Shown here: positions 15,539-24,561 of the stretch, piece by piece
Layout of the letters: the number at the start of each line of letters is the position of its first letter
How positions within the stretch are numbered: position 1 is the first letter of the stretch
Source: JBBQWZ01 sp038210135
GTDB taxonomy: Bacteria > Acidobacteriota > Terriglobia > Bryobacterales > Bryobacteraceae
Direction of reading: 5' to 3'
DNA: 64,000 nucleotides
Assembly: GCA_038210135.1 (NCBI GenBank)
Contig: JBBQWZ010000004.1
Coordinates: 1 to 64,000 of the forward strand
Translations under genes and position numbers: made by a program
Notes under the pieces: model-generated
What the model was told of the DNA's origin: nothing
Database searches by the model: none
The model's input: only the letters and a program-made list of their open reading frames with translations

Positions 15539-16986
15539 TGACTCCATCCCCCAATTCGCGAGTCCAGCAATGGCTGTCTCCGCTACTGTTCCTATCCAAT
15601 AATTGGATCAGCCTGGCAGGGGTGGTAATTGTCACGACGGCGACCATTCTCTGGATCTTCCTGCTGCCTACGACACTGCGGGGCCACGCTTCTAACCCTT
15701 ACATGGGTTTGTTGACGTACATGGCGCTGCCAGGCGCTTTTTTCGTGGGATTGGCATTGATTCCACTCGGAATGTGGTGGCGGAAACGGAAGCAGCGTAA
15801 GGCGGGTTTGCCTACCGCGCCGAGTCTACCTCTCAATTTTGCGAATCCGGCACTGCGGCGGCTGGTGATCTTTATTGGGCTTACGTCGTTTGCCAACTTG
15901 ATCATCGGCGCCCAGCTGACGTACAGCGCGGTCACCTACATGGAGAGTGTTTCGTTTTGCGGGCTCACTTGCCATGTGGTCATGAAGCCGGAGTATACGG
16001 CGTATCAAAACTCGGCCCACTCCCGCGTGGAGTGCGTGACCTGCCACATCGGCGCCGGTGCGGATTGGTTCGTGCGCAGTAAAGTTTCAGGAATGCGCCA
16101 GGTTTTCGCGGTACTTGGAAATTATTATCCGCGGCCGATTCCGACACCGGTACACAACCTCCGCCCGGCGCGCGAGACATGCGAGACCTGTCACTGGCCG
16201 CAACGGTTTGGCGGAGACCGGCTCAAGGTTTTGCCGAAATACGCCGAGGACGAAGGGAACACCGCGACGAAGACAGTGATGATGCTGCATGTCGGCGGCG
16301 GCAATGGCGCCAAGGGTATTCACGGGACGCACATGGGTCCGGGCATCCGGATCCGCTACGCGCCTTCGGACGAAAAACGGCAGACGATTCCCTGGGTCGA
16401 ACTGCGCGACGCGTCGGGGAAGACGACTGCCTATACGGCGAGTGACGTTAAGAGCGCCATGCCGGGCAATCTGGCCGTCCGCGAAATGGACTGCATGGAC
16501 TGCCATAACCGGCCGGCCCATTCCTACGAAATGCCGGACGGGGCGGTGGATCGGGCGCTCGCGGCGGGAAACATCTCGTCGCAGCTTCCGTTCGCCCGCA
16601 AGACCAGCTCCACCATTTTGAAGGCATCGTACAACACAGAGGCAGCGGCGGAGTCCGGGATTCCGGCTGCGTTCGAGGCATTCTATCGCGAAAAATATCC
16701 CGAGGTTTACGCAAAGAGCCGGCAGGAGATTCACAACTCGGGCCAGGGTCTACTGGCGATCTTCCAGCGCAATGTGTTCCCGGAGATGAAGGTTTCCTGG
16801 GGAAGCTATCCGAATAACATCGGGCACACCGACTTCCCCGGATGTTTCCGCTGCCACGACGACGGTCACGTCGCATCGGGCGGCGCGAAGATTACGCAGG
16901 ATTGCGGCGCGTGCCACACGATGTTGGCTGTCGAAGAGGCGGCACCGAAGATTTTGACGGATCTGGGTTTGGATAAGAAGCAGTAA
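15538..16986 (+). CDS. NapC/NirT-like multihaem membrane cytochrome
   Basis: Start and previous stop overlap as TAATG. The 482-residue product has three membrane helices in its first 140 residues (about 23-47, 60-83, 107-134). A periplasmic domain follows with five CXXCH sites (CVTCH 166, CETCH 215, CMDCH 319, CFRCH 436, CGACH 456) and one CX3CH (CGLTCH at 141). The SFCGLTCH...SAHSRVECVTCH arrangement corresponds to the first two haems of NapC/NrfH quinol dehydrogenases. Classical NapC has one helix and four haems, so this is an enlarged relative, comparable in role to Geobacter ImcH (inference). It would be a second, separate route from quinol to the periplasmic cytochromes. CX3CH haem attachment is unusual, but is seen in some multihaem proteins. 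Confidence 0.85.
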   Translation: MTPSPNSRVQQWLSPLLFLSNNWISLAGVVIVTTATILWIFLLPTTLRGHASNPYMGLLTYMALPGAFFVGLALIPLGMWWRKRKQRKAGLPTAPSLPLNFANPALRRLVIFIGLTSFANLIIGAQLTYSAVTYMESVSFCGLTCHVVMKPEYTAYQNSAHSRVECVTCHIGAGADWFVRSKVSGMRQVFAVLGNYYPRPIPTPVHNLRPARETCETCHWPQRFGGDRLKVLPKYAEDEGNTATKTVMMLHVGGGNGAKGIHGTHMGPGIRIRYAPSDEKRQTIPWVELRDASGKTTAYTASDVKSAMPGNLAVREMDCMDCHNRPAHSYEMPDGAVDRALAAGNISSQLPFARKTSSTILKASYNTEAAAESGIPAAFEAFYREKYPEVYAKSRQEIHNSGQGLLAIFQRNVFPEMKVSWGSYPNNIGHTDFPGCFRCHDDGHVASGGAKITQDCGACHTMLAVEEAAPKILTDLGLDKKQ

Positions 16987-17013
16987 CAAAATGTCCGTTC
17001 TAAGGAGAAATTT

Positions 17014-17325
17014 ATGCATATGATTCTCGCGACGTTGACGGTCGCGGCTCTCTCGGGTACGGCGGCATTCGCCGCTGACGTGAAAGAGGGTCACGTGGCC
17101 TATGACAAGTCCTGCAAGTCCTGCCACGGCGCGGACGGAACCGCGAATCCGGCGATCGCCAAAATGATGAAGGTCGAGATGAAGGATCTCAAGTCGGCGG
17201 AAGTTCAGACGATGAGCCACGACGATCTGAAGAAAATCATCACCGCCGGCAAGGGCAAAATGAAGGCGATCTCCGGGGCGCCGGCCAACGATATCATCGC
17301 CTACATGAAGACTCTCAAGAAATAA
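17014..17325 (+). CDS. Small class I-type cytochrome c
   Basis: The 103-residue protein is preceded by a strong AAGGAG and has a clean signal peptide (MHMILATLTVAALSGTAAFA, cleaved after AFA). There is one haem site, CKSCH, in the pattern YDKSCKSCHGADGTANP near the mature N-terminus. The Met in GKGKMKAISG serves as sixth ligand, and the C-terminal helix AYMKTLKK closes the fold. This is a standard soluble periplasmic electron carrier. It closes the cytochrome operon and could link the quinol oxidases, the PQQ enzyme and the outer-membrane conduit. Confidence 0.9.
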   Translation: MHMILATLTVAALSGTAAFAADVKEGHVAYDKSCKSCHGADGTANPAIAKMMKVEMKDLKSAEVQTMSHDDLKKIITAGKGKMKAISGAPANDIIAYMKTLKK

Positions 17326-17397
17326 AAGAGGGCGAGTCCAAAAGCCGCGCGGTGATTTTCTACTCCGCCAGGCTTTTGCGACTCTCATACAAACAGA

Positions 17398-19308
17398 ATG
17401 GCTTTGCCACCGCGCATCCCGCCCGCGCCGAACAGCGCCGGGGGACGCCTTGGCTTATGGAGTTCGATGCGATCGTTGTCGCGCGAGTTCTACATCGCTG
17501 TTCTCGCTGCGATCGGCTTGGGCTGGTATCTGATCGCTCGATTCCTGCTGCATGTTCCTGAAGCGATACAACCCTGGCCGCTGTTGGCGGTGCTGCTATT
17601 GGGGGGCGCACCGCTCTTGTTTGACTTGCTGAGGAAGATGTTGGCGGGGGAGTTTGGTGCGGACCTTCTGGCCGGAATCTCGATCCTGACGTCGATCCTT
17701 CTCGGTGAGTATCTGGCCGGCGCGATTGTTGTGCTGATGCTATCCGGCGGGGCCACGCTCGAGCAGCATGCGATGCGACGCGCGTCCGCCGTACTGGCAG
17801 CGCTGGCGAAGCGCATGCCAACGGTCGCGCACCGGAAGAAGAACGACGTGATCGACGAGATCCCGGCCGAGGAGGTCGCGATCGGCGATGTTCTGGTTGT
17901 TTTTCCTCACGAAACCTGCCCGGTCGATGGCACGGTGGTTGATGGACACGGGTCGATGGACGAGTCGTATCTGACAGGCGAACCGTACCAGAGCTCCAAG
18001 GTGTCGGGTTCAGAAGTTCTCTCGGGAGCCATCAACGGGGAGACAGCACTGACGATTACGGTGTCGCACCTGCCGGTCGACTCACGCTACGCGAAGATCA
18101 CTCGCGTGATGCTCGAAGCGGAGACGAACCGGCCGCACATGCGCCGTCTGGCCGACCGGCTGGGAGCCTGGTACACGCTGCTCGCTTTGGCCGTCGCGGG
18201 AGCTGCTTGGTTGGCTTCGGGGGACTCTTCGCGATTTCTGGCGGTGTTGGTGATTGCCACTCCGTGTCCCTTGCTGCTGGCGGTACCGATTGCGATCATC
18301 GGAGCGATCTCGGTCGCGGCGACGCGGGGCATCATCATCAAGAATCCGGCGATGCTTGAGCGGATCGATTCCTGCCGCACCGCCATCTTCGACAAAACCG
18401 GCACGCTGACTTATGGGCGTCCGCAGCTGGTGGAGGTGGTCTGCGCGGAGGGAGTGGCGCGGGACCACGCGATTCGCATGGCGGCCAGCCTGGAACAGTA
18501 TTCCAAGCACCCGTTAGCCGCTCCAATTACTGAAGCGGCGAAGAAGGGCAATCTGACTCTCGCCGTGGTGTCAGAGATCCGCGAAAAACCTGGGGCCGGG
18601 CTGAGCGGGATGGCGGGCCTGGTAGCCGTGACGATTACGGGCCGGCGGAAGGTGCAGCAAGAAGTCGCCGCTGCGCTGCCGGCGAGCGTGGCCGGCATGG
18701 AATGTATTCTGTTGCTCGACGATCGCTACGCGGCGACACTCCGTTTCAGAGATGCGCCTCGCGAAGAAACCCGGCCGTTCCTGAAGCATCTGGGTCCCCG
18801 TCATCAAATCGAACGAATCTTGCTGCTGTCGGGGGACCGCGAGGCTGAGGTCTTATATCTGGCGGGCGAAGTCGGCATCACCGAGGCGCTGTTCCAGAAG
18901 AGTCCTGAGGAAAAGGTCGCCATCGTCGCCGACGAGTCACGGCGCGCTCCGACTCTGTTTGTAGGGGACGGGATCAACGACGCGCCGGCGATGCAGGCGG
19001 CCACGGTTGGGATCGCGTTGGGCCAGAATGCCGACGTCACGGCGGAGGCAGCCGACGCGGTTGTTCTCGAGGCTTCGCTCGTGAAGGTTGACGAACTGAT
19101 TCACATTGGGCGGCGGATGCGCAAGATCGCGCTCCAAAGCGCTGTGGGTGGCATGGCGCTGAGCCTGCTCGGCATGCTGGCCGCCGCCGCGGGATACCTA
19201 CCGCCGGTAGCGGGGGCGATCGCGCAGGAATTGATCGATGTCGTGGCGGTGCTGAACGCGGTCCGGATGGCGTTGCCGAGCAGGGAAATTGGGGAAGAGG
19301 CGGGTTAG
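17398..19308 (+). CDS. P1B-type heavy-metal-translocating ATPase
   Basis: The protein is 636 residues from ATG 17398; a second ATG at 17467 (MRSLSREF), preceded by GGAG, is an alternative start. The core P1B motifs are all present: actuator loop LTGEPYQSSK, the membrane metal site TPCPLLLAVP in place of CPC or CPX variants, phosphorylation site DKTGTLTYG, SKHPLA (the HP motif) and hinge GDGINDAPAM. There is no N-terminal Cys-rich metal-binding domain. TPCP makes it a divergent CPx ATPase, so metal specificity cannot be read off. It lies 72 bases after the last cytochrome gene and may supply or clear metal for the same region, but that link is only positional. Confidence 0.9.
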   Translation: MALPPRIPPAPNSAGGRLGLWSSMRSLSREFYIAVLAAIGLGWYLIARFLLHVPEAIQPWPLLAVLLLGGAPLLFDLLRKMLAGEFGADLLAGISILTSILLGEYLAGAIVVLMLSGGATLEQHAMRRASAVLAALAKRMPTVAHRKKNDVIDEIPAEEVAIGDVLVVFPHETCPVDGTVVDGHGSMDESYLTGEPYQSSKVSGSEVLSGAINGETALTITVSHLPVDSRYAKITRVMLEAETNRPHMRRLADRLGAWYTLLALAVAGAAWLASGDSSRFLAVLVIATPCPLLLAVPIAIIGAISVAATRGIIIKNPAMLERIDSCRTAIFDKTGTLTYGRPQLVEVVCAEGVARDHAIRMAASLEQYSKHPLAAPITEAAKKGNLTLAVVSEIREKPGAGLSGMAGLVAVTITGRRKVQQEVAAALPASVAGMECILLLDDRYAATLRFRDAPREETRPFLKHLGPRHQIERILLLSGDREAEVLYLAGEVGITEALFQKSPEEKVAIVADESRRAPTLFVGDGINDAPAMQAATVGIALGQNADVTAEAADAVVLEASLVKVDELIHIGRRMRKIALQSAVGGMALSLLGMLAAAAGYLPPVAGAIAQELIDVVAVLNAVRMALPSREIGEEAG

Positions 19309-19339
19309 GGCGGTTAGGCCAGTGACCGTGTGAGTAGAA

Positions 19340-19368
19340 GTCCGCTCCCTGACGGTCGCAGTTCGGTG
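19340..19368 (+). repeat. Dispersed intergenic repeat, copy 3
   Basis: GTCCGCTCCCTGACGGTCGC then AGTTCGGTG matches the copies at 3644 and 4715 with a few substitutions. It lies between the convergent ends of the P1B ATPase gene and the Pat-like gene, again outside coding sequence. Confidence 0.75.
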
Positions 19369-19412
19369 ATGACGGCTTGGCCCCTGTGTGGCGTTGCAGC
19401 CAATAGGCCAGG

Positions 19413-22151
19413 TTAGGCGACGGGCACGGCGGTCTCGACGAGAGCGGAGACGGGGGCCAGCGAGAGGGTCGCCTTCATGACGCCGTCCTCGAGGGAGTGG
19501 CGGAGCGCGAATCCTAATTTACGGAAGACGCCGATCATCCCCGTGTTCTCCGGCAGGAGATCGGCCACCAGCCGATCCAGGTTTTCGATCTTCGCGATTT
19601 CGATGAGCTGGCGGGCGAGTTCCGTACCGAGACCCTGATGCTGGAACGCATCGCTGACCAGAACGGCGATCTCCGCTTCATTGGCGCCGTGTACTCTTAC
19701 GATGCGGCCGACGGCGATGATCTCCCGCTCCTCGCTGATGGGGCCTTTTCGCATCGCGACCAAGGCGATTTCGCGGTTGTAGTCGGAGACGCAGATTCGG
19801 GCCAGGCGGTCGTGCGCGACGCGCTGACTGAGTCCGATCATGTGGAAGTAGCGGAGATAAATGCTACGGTCGCTGAGCGGCTGGTGGAAGCGAACCATCA
19901 TGGGCTCGTCCTCGGGGCGGATGGGCCGGACGAGAACGGTTTCGCCATTGCGCATTTGCCAGTCGTGCCCGTAGTGAACCGGATAAGGGCGGATGGCAGG
20001 CTTCGGCAATTCCGAGGACTGGACTGATTTGTCGTGCAGCACCACGCGGGCGTCGAGGGCAATCATTCCCTTGTCTGAAACCAACAGCGGATTGATGTCG
20101 ATCTCTTTGATCCAGGGCTGATCGACGACCAATTGGCTGAACGAGACCAGCAACTGCTCGAGCTGAGCGAGATCGACCGGCTTGCGGCCGCGAATTCCGT
20201 GGAGAGCCTGGTAAATCTTAGTTTGCTCCATCATGCGGCGGGCGAGGGTAGTGGTGAGGGGCGGCAGGCCCAAGGCGCGATCCTTAAAAATTTCGACCAT
20301 CTGGCCGCCGGCGCCAAAGAGCAGCACGGGCCCGAATTGGGAATCGATGGCGCTGCCGAGGATCAGCTCGTAGCCGCCTTCCATAAAGATCATGGGCTGG
20401 ACGGTGACACCCATAAAGTGGCCTGTGCCGGCCTTCGCGCGGACGGAGGTTTCGATTTCGCGATACGCGCGGCGAACGGCTTCGGCGTCCGGAACGTTCA
20501 AGCGGACGCCGCCGACGTCGGTCTTGTGTGTGATGGTTTCCGAATGCAGCTTCAGGACGACCGGATAGCCGAGCTGATCGGCGCAGATGGCCGCATCCTC
20601 CGGGCTGATGGCGATTTTCGTCGGCACGGTGGGAATGCCGTAGGCGGCGAGCAGGCGCTTCGACTCCTCCTCGGTGAGCAACGATCGATTCTGGCTGTGT
20701 ACGCGCGCGAGCATCTCGCCGACGACGCGGGAGGCTGAGGCGGGGTCCGCCGATTCTTGGATAGCGGAGGGAGTTTCGTACAGGCCTTTCAGGTTGTCGC
20801 TGTATTGCCACATGTACTGGAACATCCTCGCGGCGGTATCGGGATACGAGAAAGTCGGAATTCCGGCTTTGGCGAGGATGTCGTTCGCGGCGGCTACGTC
20901 GGCGCCACCCATAAAGCTCGACAGAATCGGTTTGCCGCCAAGCTTCGCGAAGGGCTTTAGTTGTTCGGCGATCAGGGTCGGGTTGGTCATTCCCTGGGGA
21001 GTGAGCACAACCAGCAGGCCGTCGCTTTCCGGATCCTTGGCGGCGATCTCGACGACTTTGGCGTAGCGTTCCGCGCTGGCATCGCCGAGCATATCGACGG
21101 GATTGCGGCGGCTCCAGTGCGCGGGCAGAATCTGATCGAGTTCGGCGATGGTAGAAGGGGATAATTCCGCCAGCGCGCCGCCTTGCGAAATCAGGGCGTC
21201 GGTTGCGAGCACGGCGGGTCCGCCGGCATTGGTGACGATGGTAAGGCGCGGACCTTTCGGACGCGGCTGCTTAGCGAGGATCTCCGACATAAAAAAGAGG
21301 TCGGAGATGTTGTTGACGCGCAGAACGCCACAGCGGCGGAAGGCGGCATCTAGCACTTCGTCGCTGCCGGCCAGGGTTCCGGTGTGCGATGCGGCGGCTT
21401 TTGCGGCAGCCTCGGTGCGTCCGGCTTTGATCGCGATGATGGGCTTGGTGATGGCAACCTCGCGGGCGGCGGAGAGGAACGAACGGGCGTCGCCAATCGA
21501 TTCGATATATAGGATGATGCTCTGCGTGCGGGGGTCGTCGCCCATGTATTGGATCAGGTCGCCCCAGCCGACGTCGGCCATGGAGCCGATGGAAATGAAA
21601 GAGCTAAAGCCGACCGACTCGCGGAGGCTCCAATCGAGAATGGCGGTGCAGAGCGCACCGCTTTGGCTGATGAAGCCGACATTGCCCGGGCGGGCCATGG
21701 TGTTCGCGAACGTCGCGTTAAGGCCGGTGGTGGGACACATCAGACCCAGACAGTTGGGGCCGATGATCCGCATCTTTCCGCGGCGCGCCTCGGCGAGGAC
21801 CTGCTGCTCGAGGGCGAGTCCGGCGGGACCGGCTTCGCGGAATCCGGCGGAGATCACGATGGCGGCCTTCACCCCGGCGTCTACGCATTCGCGCACGACA
21901 CCAGGGACGGTTTCCGCGGGAACGGCAATCACGGCCAGATCGATGGGGCCAGCGGCTTCCTGGATGGTGGGATATGCCTTGATTCCCAAGACGCTCGAGC
22001 GTTTGGGGTTGATCGGCAGAACGGCACCGCCGAAAGGACTGCTGATTAGGTTCCAGAGGAGGGCTCGGCCGACGGTGCCCGGGCGCTCGGTGGCGCCAAT
22101 GACGGCGACGTTTCTGGGGCGAAAAAACGCATCCAAGGTTTGGCCGCTCAT
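19413..22151 (-). CDS. Pat-like protein: CoA-ligase domains plus C-terminal GNAT acetyltransferase
   Basis: The 912-residue protein has an N-terminal CoA-binding domain (VIGATERPGTVGRALLWNL, about 14-32) and succinyl-CoA-ligase-like domains (IGPNCLGLMCP; SHTGTLAGSDEVLDAAF). An ATP-grasp domain follows (about 470-700, with GYPVVLKLHSETITHKTDVG and LFGAGGQMVEIFKD), and a GNAT acetyltransferase domain occupies about 740-900 (RIVRVHGANEAEIAVLVSD, HQGLGTELARQLIEIA). This is the layout of the protein acetyltransferases Pat/PatZ and of ADP-forming acetyl-CoA synthetase fusions. It probably acetylates lysines in response to acetyl-CoA or acts as an acyl-CoA synthetase; the sequence alone does not settle which. 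It starts at ATG 22151. Confidence 0.9.
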   Translation of the reverse strand: MSGQTLDAFFRPRNVAVIGATERPGTVGRALLWNLISSPFGGAVLPINPKRSSVLGIKAYPTIQEAAGPIDLAVIAVPAETVPGVVRECVDAGVKAAIVISAGFREAGPAGLALEQQVLAEARRGKMRIIGPNCLGLMCPTTGLNATFANTMARPGNVGFISQSGALCTAILDWSLRESVGFSSFISIGSMADVGWGDLIQYMGDDPRTQSIILYIESIGDARSFLSAAREVAITKPIIAIKAGRTEAAAKAAASHTGTLAGSDEVLDAAFRRCGVLRVNNISDLFFMSEILAKQPRPKGPRLTIVTNAGGPAVLATDALISQGGALAELSPSTIAELDQILPAHWSRRNPVDMLGDASAERYAKVVEIAAKDPESDGLLVVLTPQGMTNPTLIAEQLKPFAKLGGKPILSSFMGGADVAAANDILAKAGIPTFSYPDTAARMFQYMWQYSDNLKGLYETPSAIQESADPASASRVVGEMLARVHSQNRSLLTEEESKRLLAAYGIPTVPTKIAISPEDAAICADQLGYPVVLKLHSETITHKTDVGGVRLNVPDAEAVRRAYREIETSVRAKAGTGHFMGVTVQPMIFMEGGYELILGSAIDSQFGPVLLFGAGGQMVEIFKDRALGLPPLTTTLARRMMEQTKIYQALHGIRGRKPVDLAQLEQLLVSFSQLVVDQPWIKEIDINPLLVSDKGMIALDARVVLHDKSVQSSELPKPAIRPYPVHYGHDWQMRNGETVLVRPIRPEDEPMMVRFHQPLSDRSIYLRYFHMIGLSQRVAHDRLARICVSDYNREIALVAMRKGPISEEREIIAVGRIVRVHGANEAEIAVLVSDAFQHQGLGTELARQLIEIAKIENLDRLVADLLPENTGMIGVFRKLGFALRHSLEDGVMKATLSLAPVSALVETAVPVA

Positions 22152-22373
22152 ACACAGCTACCGATTGTGATCCAGTTCATCATGTCTCTTACGGATCTCC
22201 TCCAGATGTCCTACAGAAAACTACAGCATACGAACGCCCAGAGTGGTTGGTGGAAACACTTGATAGCCGATCCGCCGGGTGCGCTCTTTAACCCAGTCAT
22301 GTATGCTCAGAAGCGTCTCTACACCCTATGAGAGTGATTCGGGCCACTACAATCGGGTCAGTCGCAGTCCTCT

Positions 22374-24221
22374 ATGGCGTCAGCACCAAAGCAAGAGTAT
22401 ACTTCCGCCCTGCCGATCAGGGTTTTGTTATACCGATCCACTCTTGTCCGAGCGGAGCAGGTAATTGATGAATTACGGTCCGCAGGGCTCACTGTAGAGG
22501 CCGATATTGTCGAAGATCTGGAGACTTTCGAAGCGCGCCGCAGGGAGGTACAGTACGACCTCTGCATCAATGTTCCGCAGCTTGCGAACAGCGCGCAAAT
22601 CATAGCGGGTAAGCAATTTCAGCTGGAAGCGCGAGAGCTTTCGGAGAGCGATGCGTTATGTCCTTTGGCGATCACCAAGGTGGACCTCGAAGGGAAGGTT
22701 CATGGGTGGAACTCCGGTGCGGAGTTCATCCTGGGATGGCGCCGGGAGGAAGTGCTGGGATTGCGGTCGCCGTCGTGGCCGAAGGATACGCCGGAAAACC
22801 CTTACGCGTTTATCCCGCCACATGGCACTTCACATGCAGGCACCCAAGTTCACCGGTTCAGAAAAGACGGCAGTCGTGTGGAAGGAAGACTCTGGGCGGT
22901 TCCGATTCGCGACGAACAAGGAACAGTAAAGGGAACTGTGGCCATTCTGGCGGAGCTTACCGCCGAACAGGCAGCCGAGCAACGGTATTCACAATTGATG
23001 GTGCGAGAAGAGGAAGCGCGGAGTCAAATCCGGGCGGAGCGCCGATTCCGGGAGCTCCTCGAGGCGGCGCCTGACGCCATCATCGAGATGGGCGCGGACG
23101 GCCGCATTGTTCTGGTGAATGCCGGGGTAGAGAAGTTGTCGGGATACCGGCGTGATGAATTGCTCGGGCAGGCGCTTGAGATGTTAGTGCCGGCCGACTT
23201 GCGTGGACAGCACGTCCAGCACCGGTCGGGTTATTGGACGCGTCCGGTTACGCGGCCGATGGGCACTGGCCTGCATCTGCACATTCAGCGCAAGGATGGA
23301 TCGCTGGTGCCGGTGGAGATCAGCTTGAGTCCCGTGAATTACGACGACACCGTACGGGTGACGGCGATCATACGGGATATCTCGGATCGGGTCCGGACGG
23401 AAGAGCAGATCCGCGATATCCAGGAACGGCTGACCGGGGAACTGACGGCCAGCAACCGGGAGCTGGAGCTGCGGAATCGGGAGATCGAGCGGGCGAATCG
23501 CCTGAAATCCGAATTCGTGGCGAGCATGAGCCACGAATTGCGGACTCCGTTGCATACGATTATCGGTTTCGCGGAACTGATGGCGGAGGAGTTGGAGGGA
23601 TCGCTGAATAGCAAGCAGAAGCGCTTCATCAGCCACATCCACAAGGATTCTCTCCATCTGCTGGAGCTGATCAACGACGTGCTGGACATCAGCAAAATCG
23701 AGGCCGGCCGGCTGGAGTTACGGCTGGAGACCTTCGACATGGACGCGGCGATCGAGGAAGTGTTGGCGACGATCCGGCCGCAGGCGGTAACGAAAATGCT
23801 GCGGCTGAACTCTCCACAGCGGAGCGGCGCTGCGCTGCACGCGGACCGCGTTCGATTCAAGGAAGTTCTGTACAACTTGCTGAGCAATGCCGTGAAGTTT
23901 ACCGCGAGCGGCGGGCACATCGAAGTCGAGGTTTCGCTCGACGAGGACTCCGCGACGTTTCTAATCGCCGATACCGGTGTTGGGATCGCGCTCGACGAAT
24001 ACACCTCGATTTTCAACAAGTTTTATCAGATTGGATCGACGACAAAAGGGGTACGCGAGGGAACCGGACTTGGTCTGGCTATCACCAAACAGCTGGTGGA
24101 GGCGCACGGAGGAAAGATTTGGGTAGAGAGCGAGCCAGGCCGCGGCAGTCGCTTCCATTTCATGCTTCCGCTCGACGGCGGGAGCAAGGAGCGACCGAAT
24201 GAAGAAGATTCTGGTCGCTGA
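22374..24221 (+). CDS. PAS-domain sensor histidine kinase
   Basis: The 615-residue protein has no membrane helix, so it senses inside the cell. Residues 15-75 look like half a receiver domain whose phospho-acceptor position is Asn (YDLCINVPQ), so it is degenerate. Two PAS domains follow (about 80-205: ITKVDLEGKVHGWNSGAEFI; about 222-345: IIEMGADGRIVLVNAGVEKL). HisKA has SMSHELRTPLHTI with His387, and the HATPase has N, G1 and G2 boxes (NLLSNAVKF, IADTGVGIA, GTGLGLAI). It is the first of three coupled signalling genes. Its end overlaps the receiver gene by 23 bases. A redox or energy signal through PAS is possible, but no cofactor ligand is evident. Confidence 0.9.
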   Translation: MASAPKQEYTSALPIRVLLYRSTLVRAEQVIDELRSAGLTVEADIVEDLETFEARRREVQYDLCINVPQLANSAQIIAGKQFQLEARELSESDALCPLAITKVDLEGKVHGWNSGAEFILGWRREEVLGLRSPSWPKDTPENPYAFIPPHGTSHAGTQVHRFRKDGSRVEGRLWAVPIRDEQGTVKGTVAILAELTAEQAAEQRYSQLMVREEEARSQIRAERRFRELLEAAPDAIIEMGADGRIVLVNAGVEKLSGYRRDELLGQALEMLVPADLRGQHVQHRSGYWTRPVTRPMGTGLHLHIQRKDGSLVPVEISLSPVNYDDTVRVTAIIRDISDRVRTEEQIRDIQERLTGELTASNRELELRNREIERANRLKSEFVASMSHELRTPLHTIIGFAELMAEELEGSLNSKQKRFISHIHKDSLHLLELINDVLDISKIEAGRLELRLETFDMDAAIEEVLATIRPQAVTKMLRLNSPQRSGAALHADRVRFKEVLYNLLSNAVKFTASGGHIEVEVSLDEDSATFLIADTGVGIALDEYTSIFNKFYQIGSTTKGVREGTGLGLAITKQLVEAHGGKIWVESEPGRGSRFHFMLPLDGGSKERPNEEDSGR

Positions 24222-24561
24222 CGATAAGGCCTCGAGCCGCGAGCTGGTACGGACGGTTCTTGAACACTCGGGCTATGAAGTGCTCGAAGCCGGCGACGGC
24301 GCAGAGGCTGTCGAGAAGGTGCTCGCTCATCAGCCGGACCTGGTTCTGTTGGATTTGCAAATGCCGAAGCTGGACGGCTTTGGAGTCGTGGCGAGGTTAC
24401 TCGAAGACAAGAGATTTCGCTCCGTTCCGATTGTTGCGTTGACTGCGAATGCGATGCAGGGGGATTGCGAGAGAGCGATGGCGGCGGGCTTTTCCGGCTA
24501 TATCACCAAGCCGATCCGCCTGCCCTTCCTGCGAAGCGAAGTGGGGCGGCTGTTAGGTTGA
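24199..24561 (+). CDS. Single-domain response regulator
   Basis: The 120-residue CheY-like receiver has an acidic pocket (VADDKASSRE), phospho-acceptor Asp52 (LVLLDLQMPKLDG), Thr in ALTANAM and Lys in YITKPIRL. There is no output domain. It starts inside the kinase gene, with AAGGAG just before the ATG, so it is translated with it. It probably relays phosphate from the kinase, either to a protein target or as one branch alongside the NtrC-type regulator that follows 19 bases later. Confidence 0.92.
   Translation: MKKILVADDKASSRELVRTVLEHSGYEVLEAGDGAEAVEKVLAHQPDLVLLDLQMPKLDGFGVVARLLEDKRFRSVPIVALTANAMQGDCERAMAAGFSGYITKPIRLPFLRSEVGRLLG

Noticed and set aside
21148..22170. A 340-codon open frame opposite the Pat-like gene
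   Set aside because: The Pat-like protein is supported along this whole stretch by CoA-binding and ligase motifs; the opposite frame has no recognisable domain.
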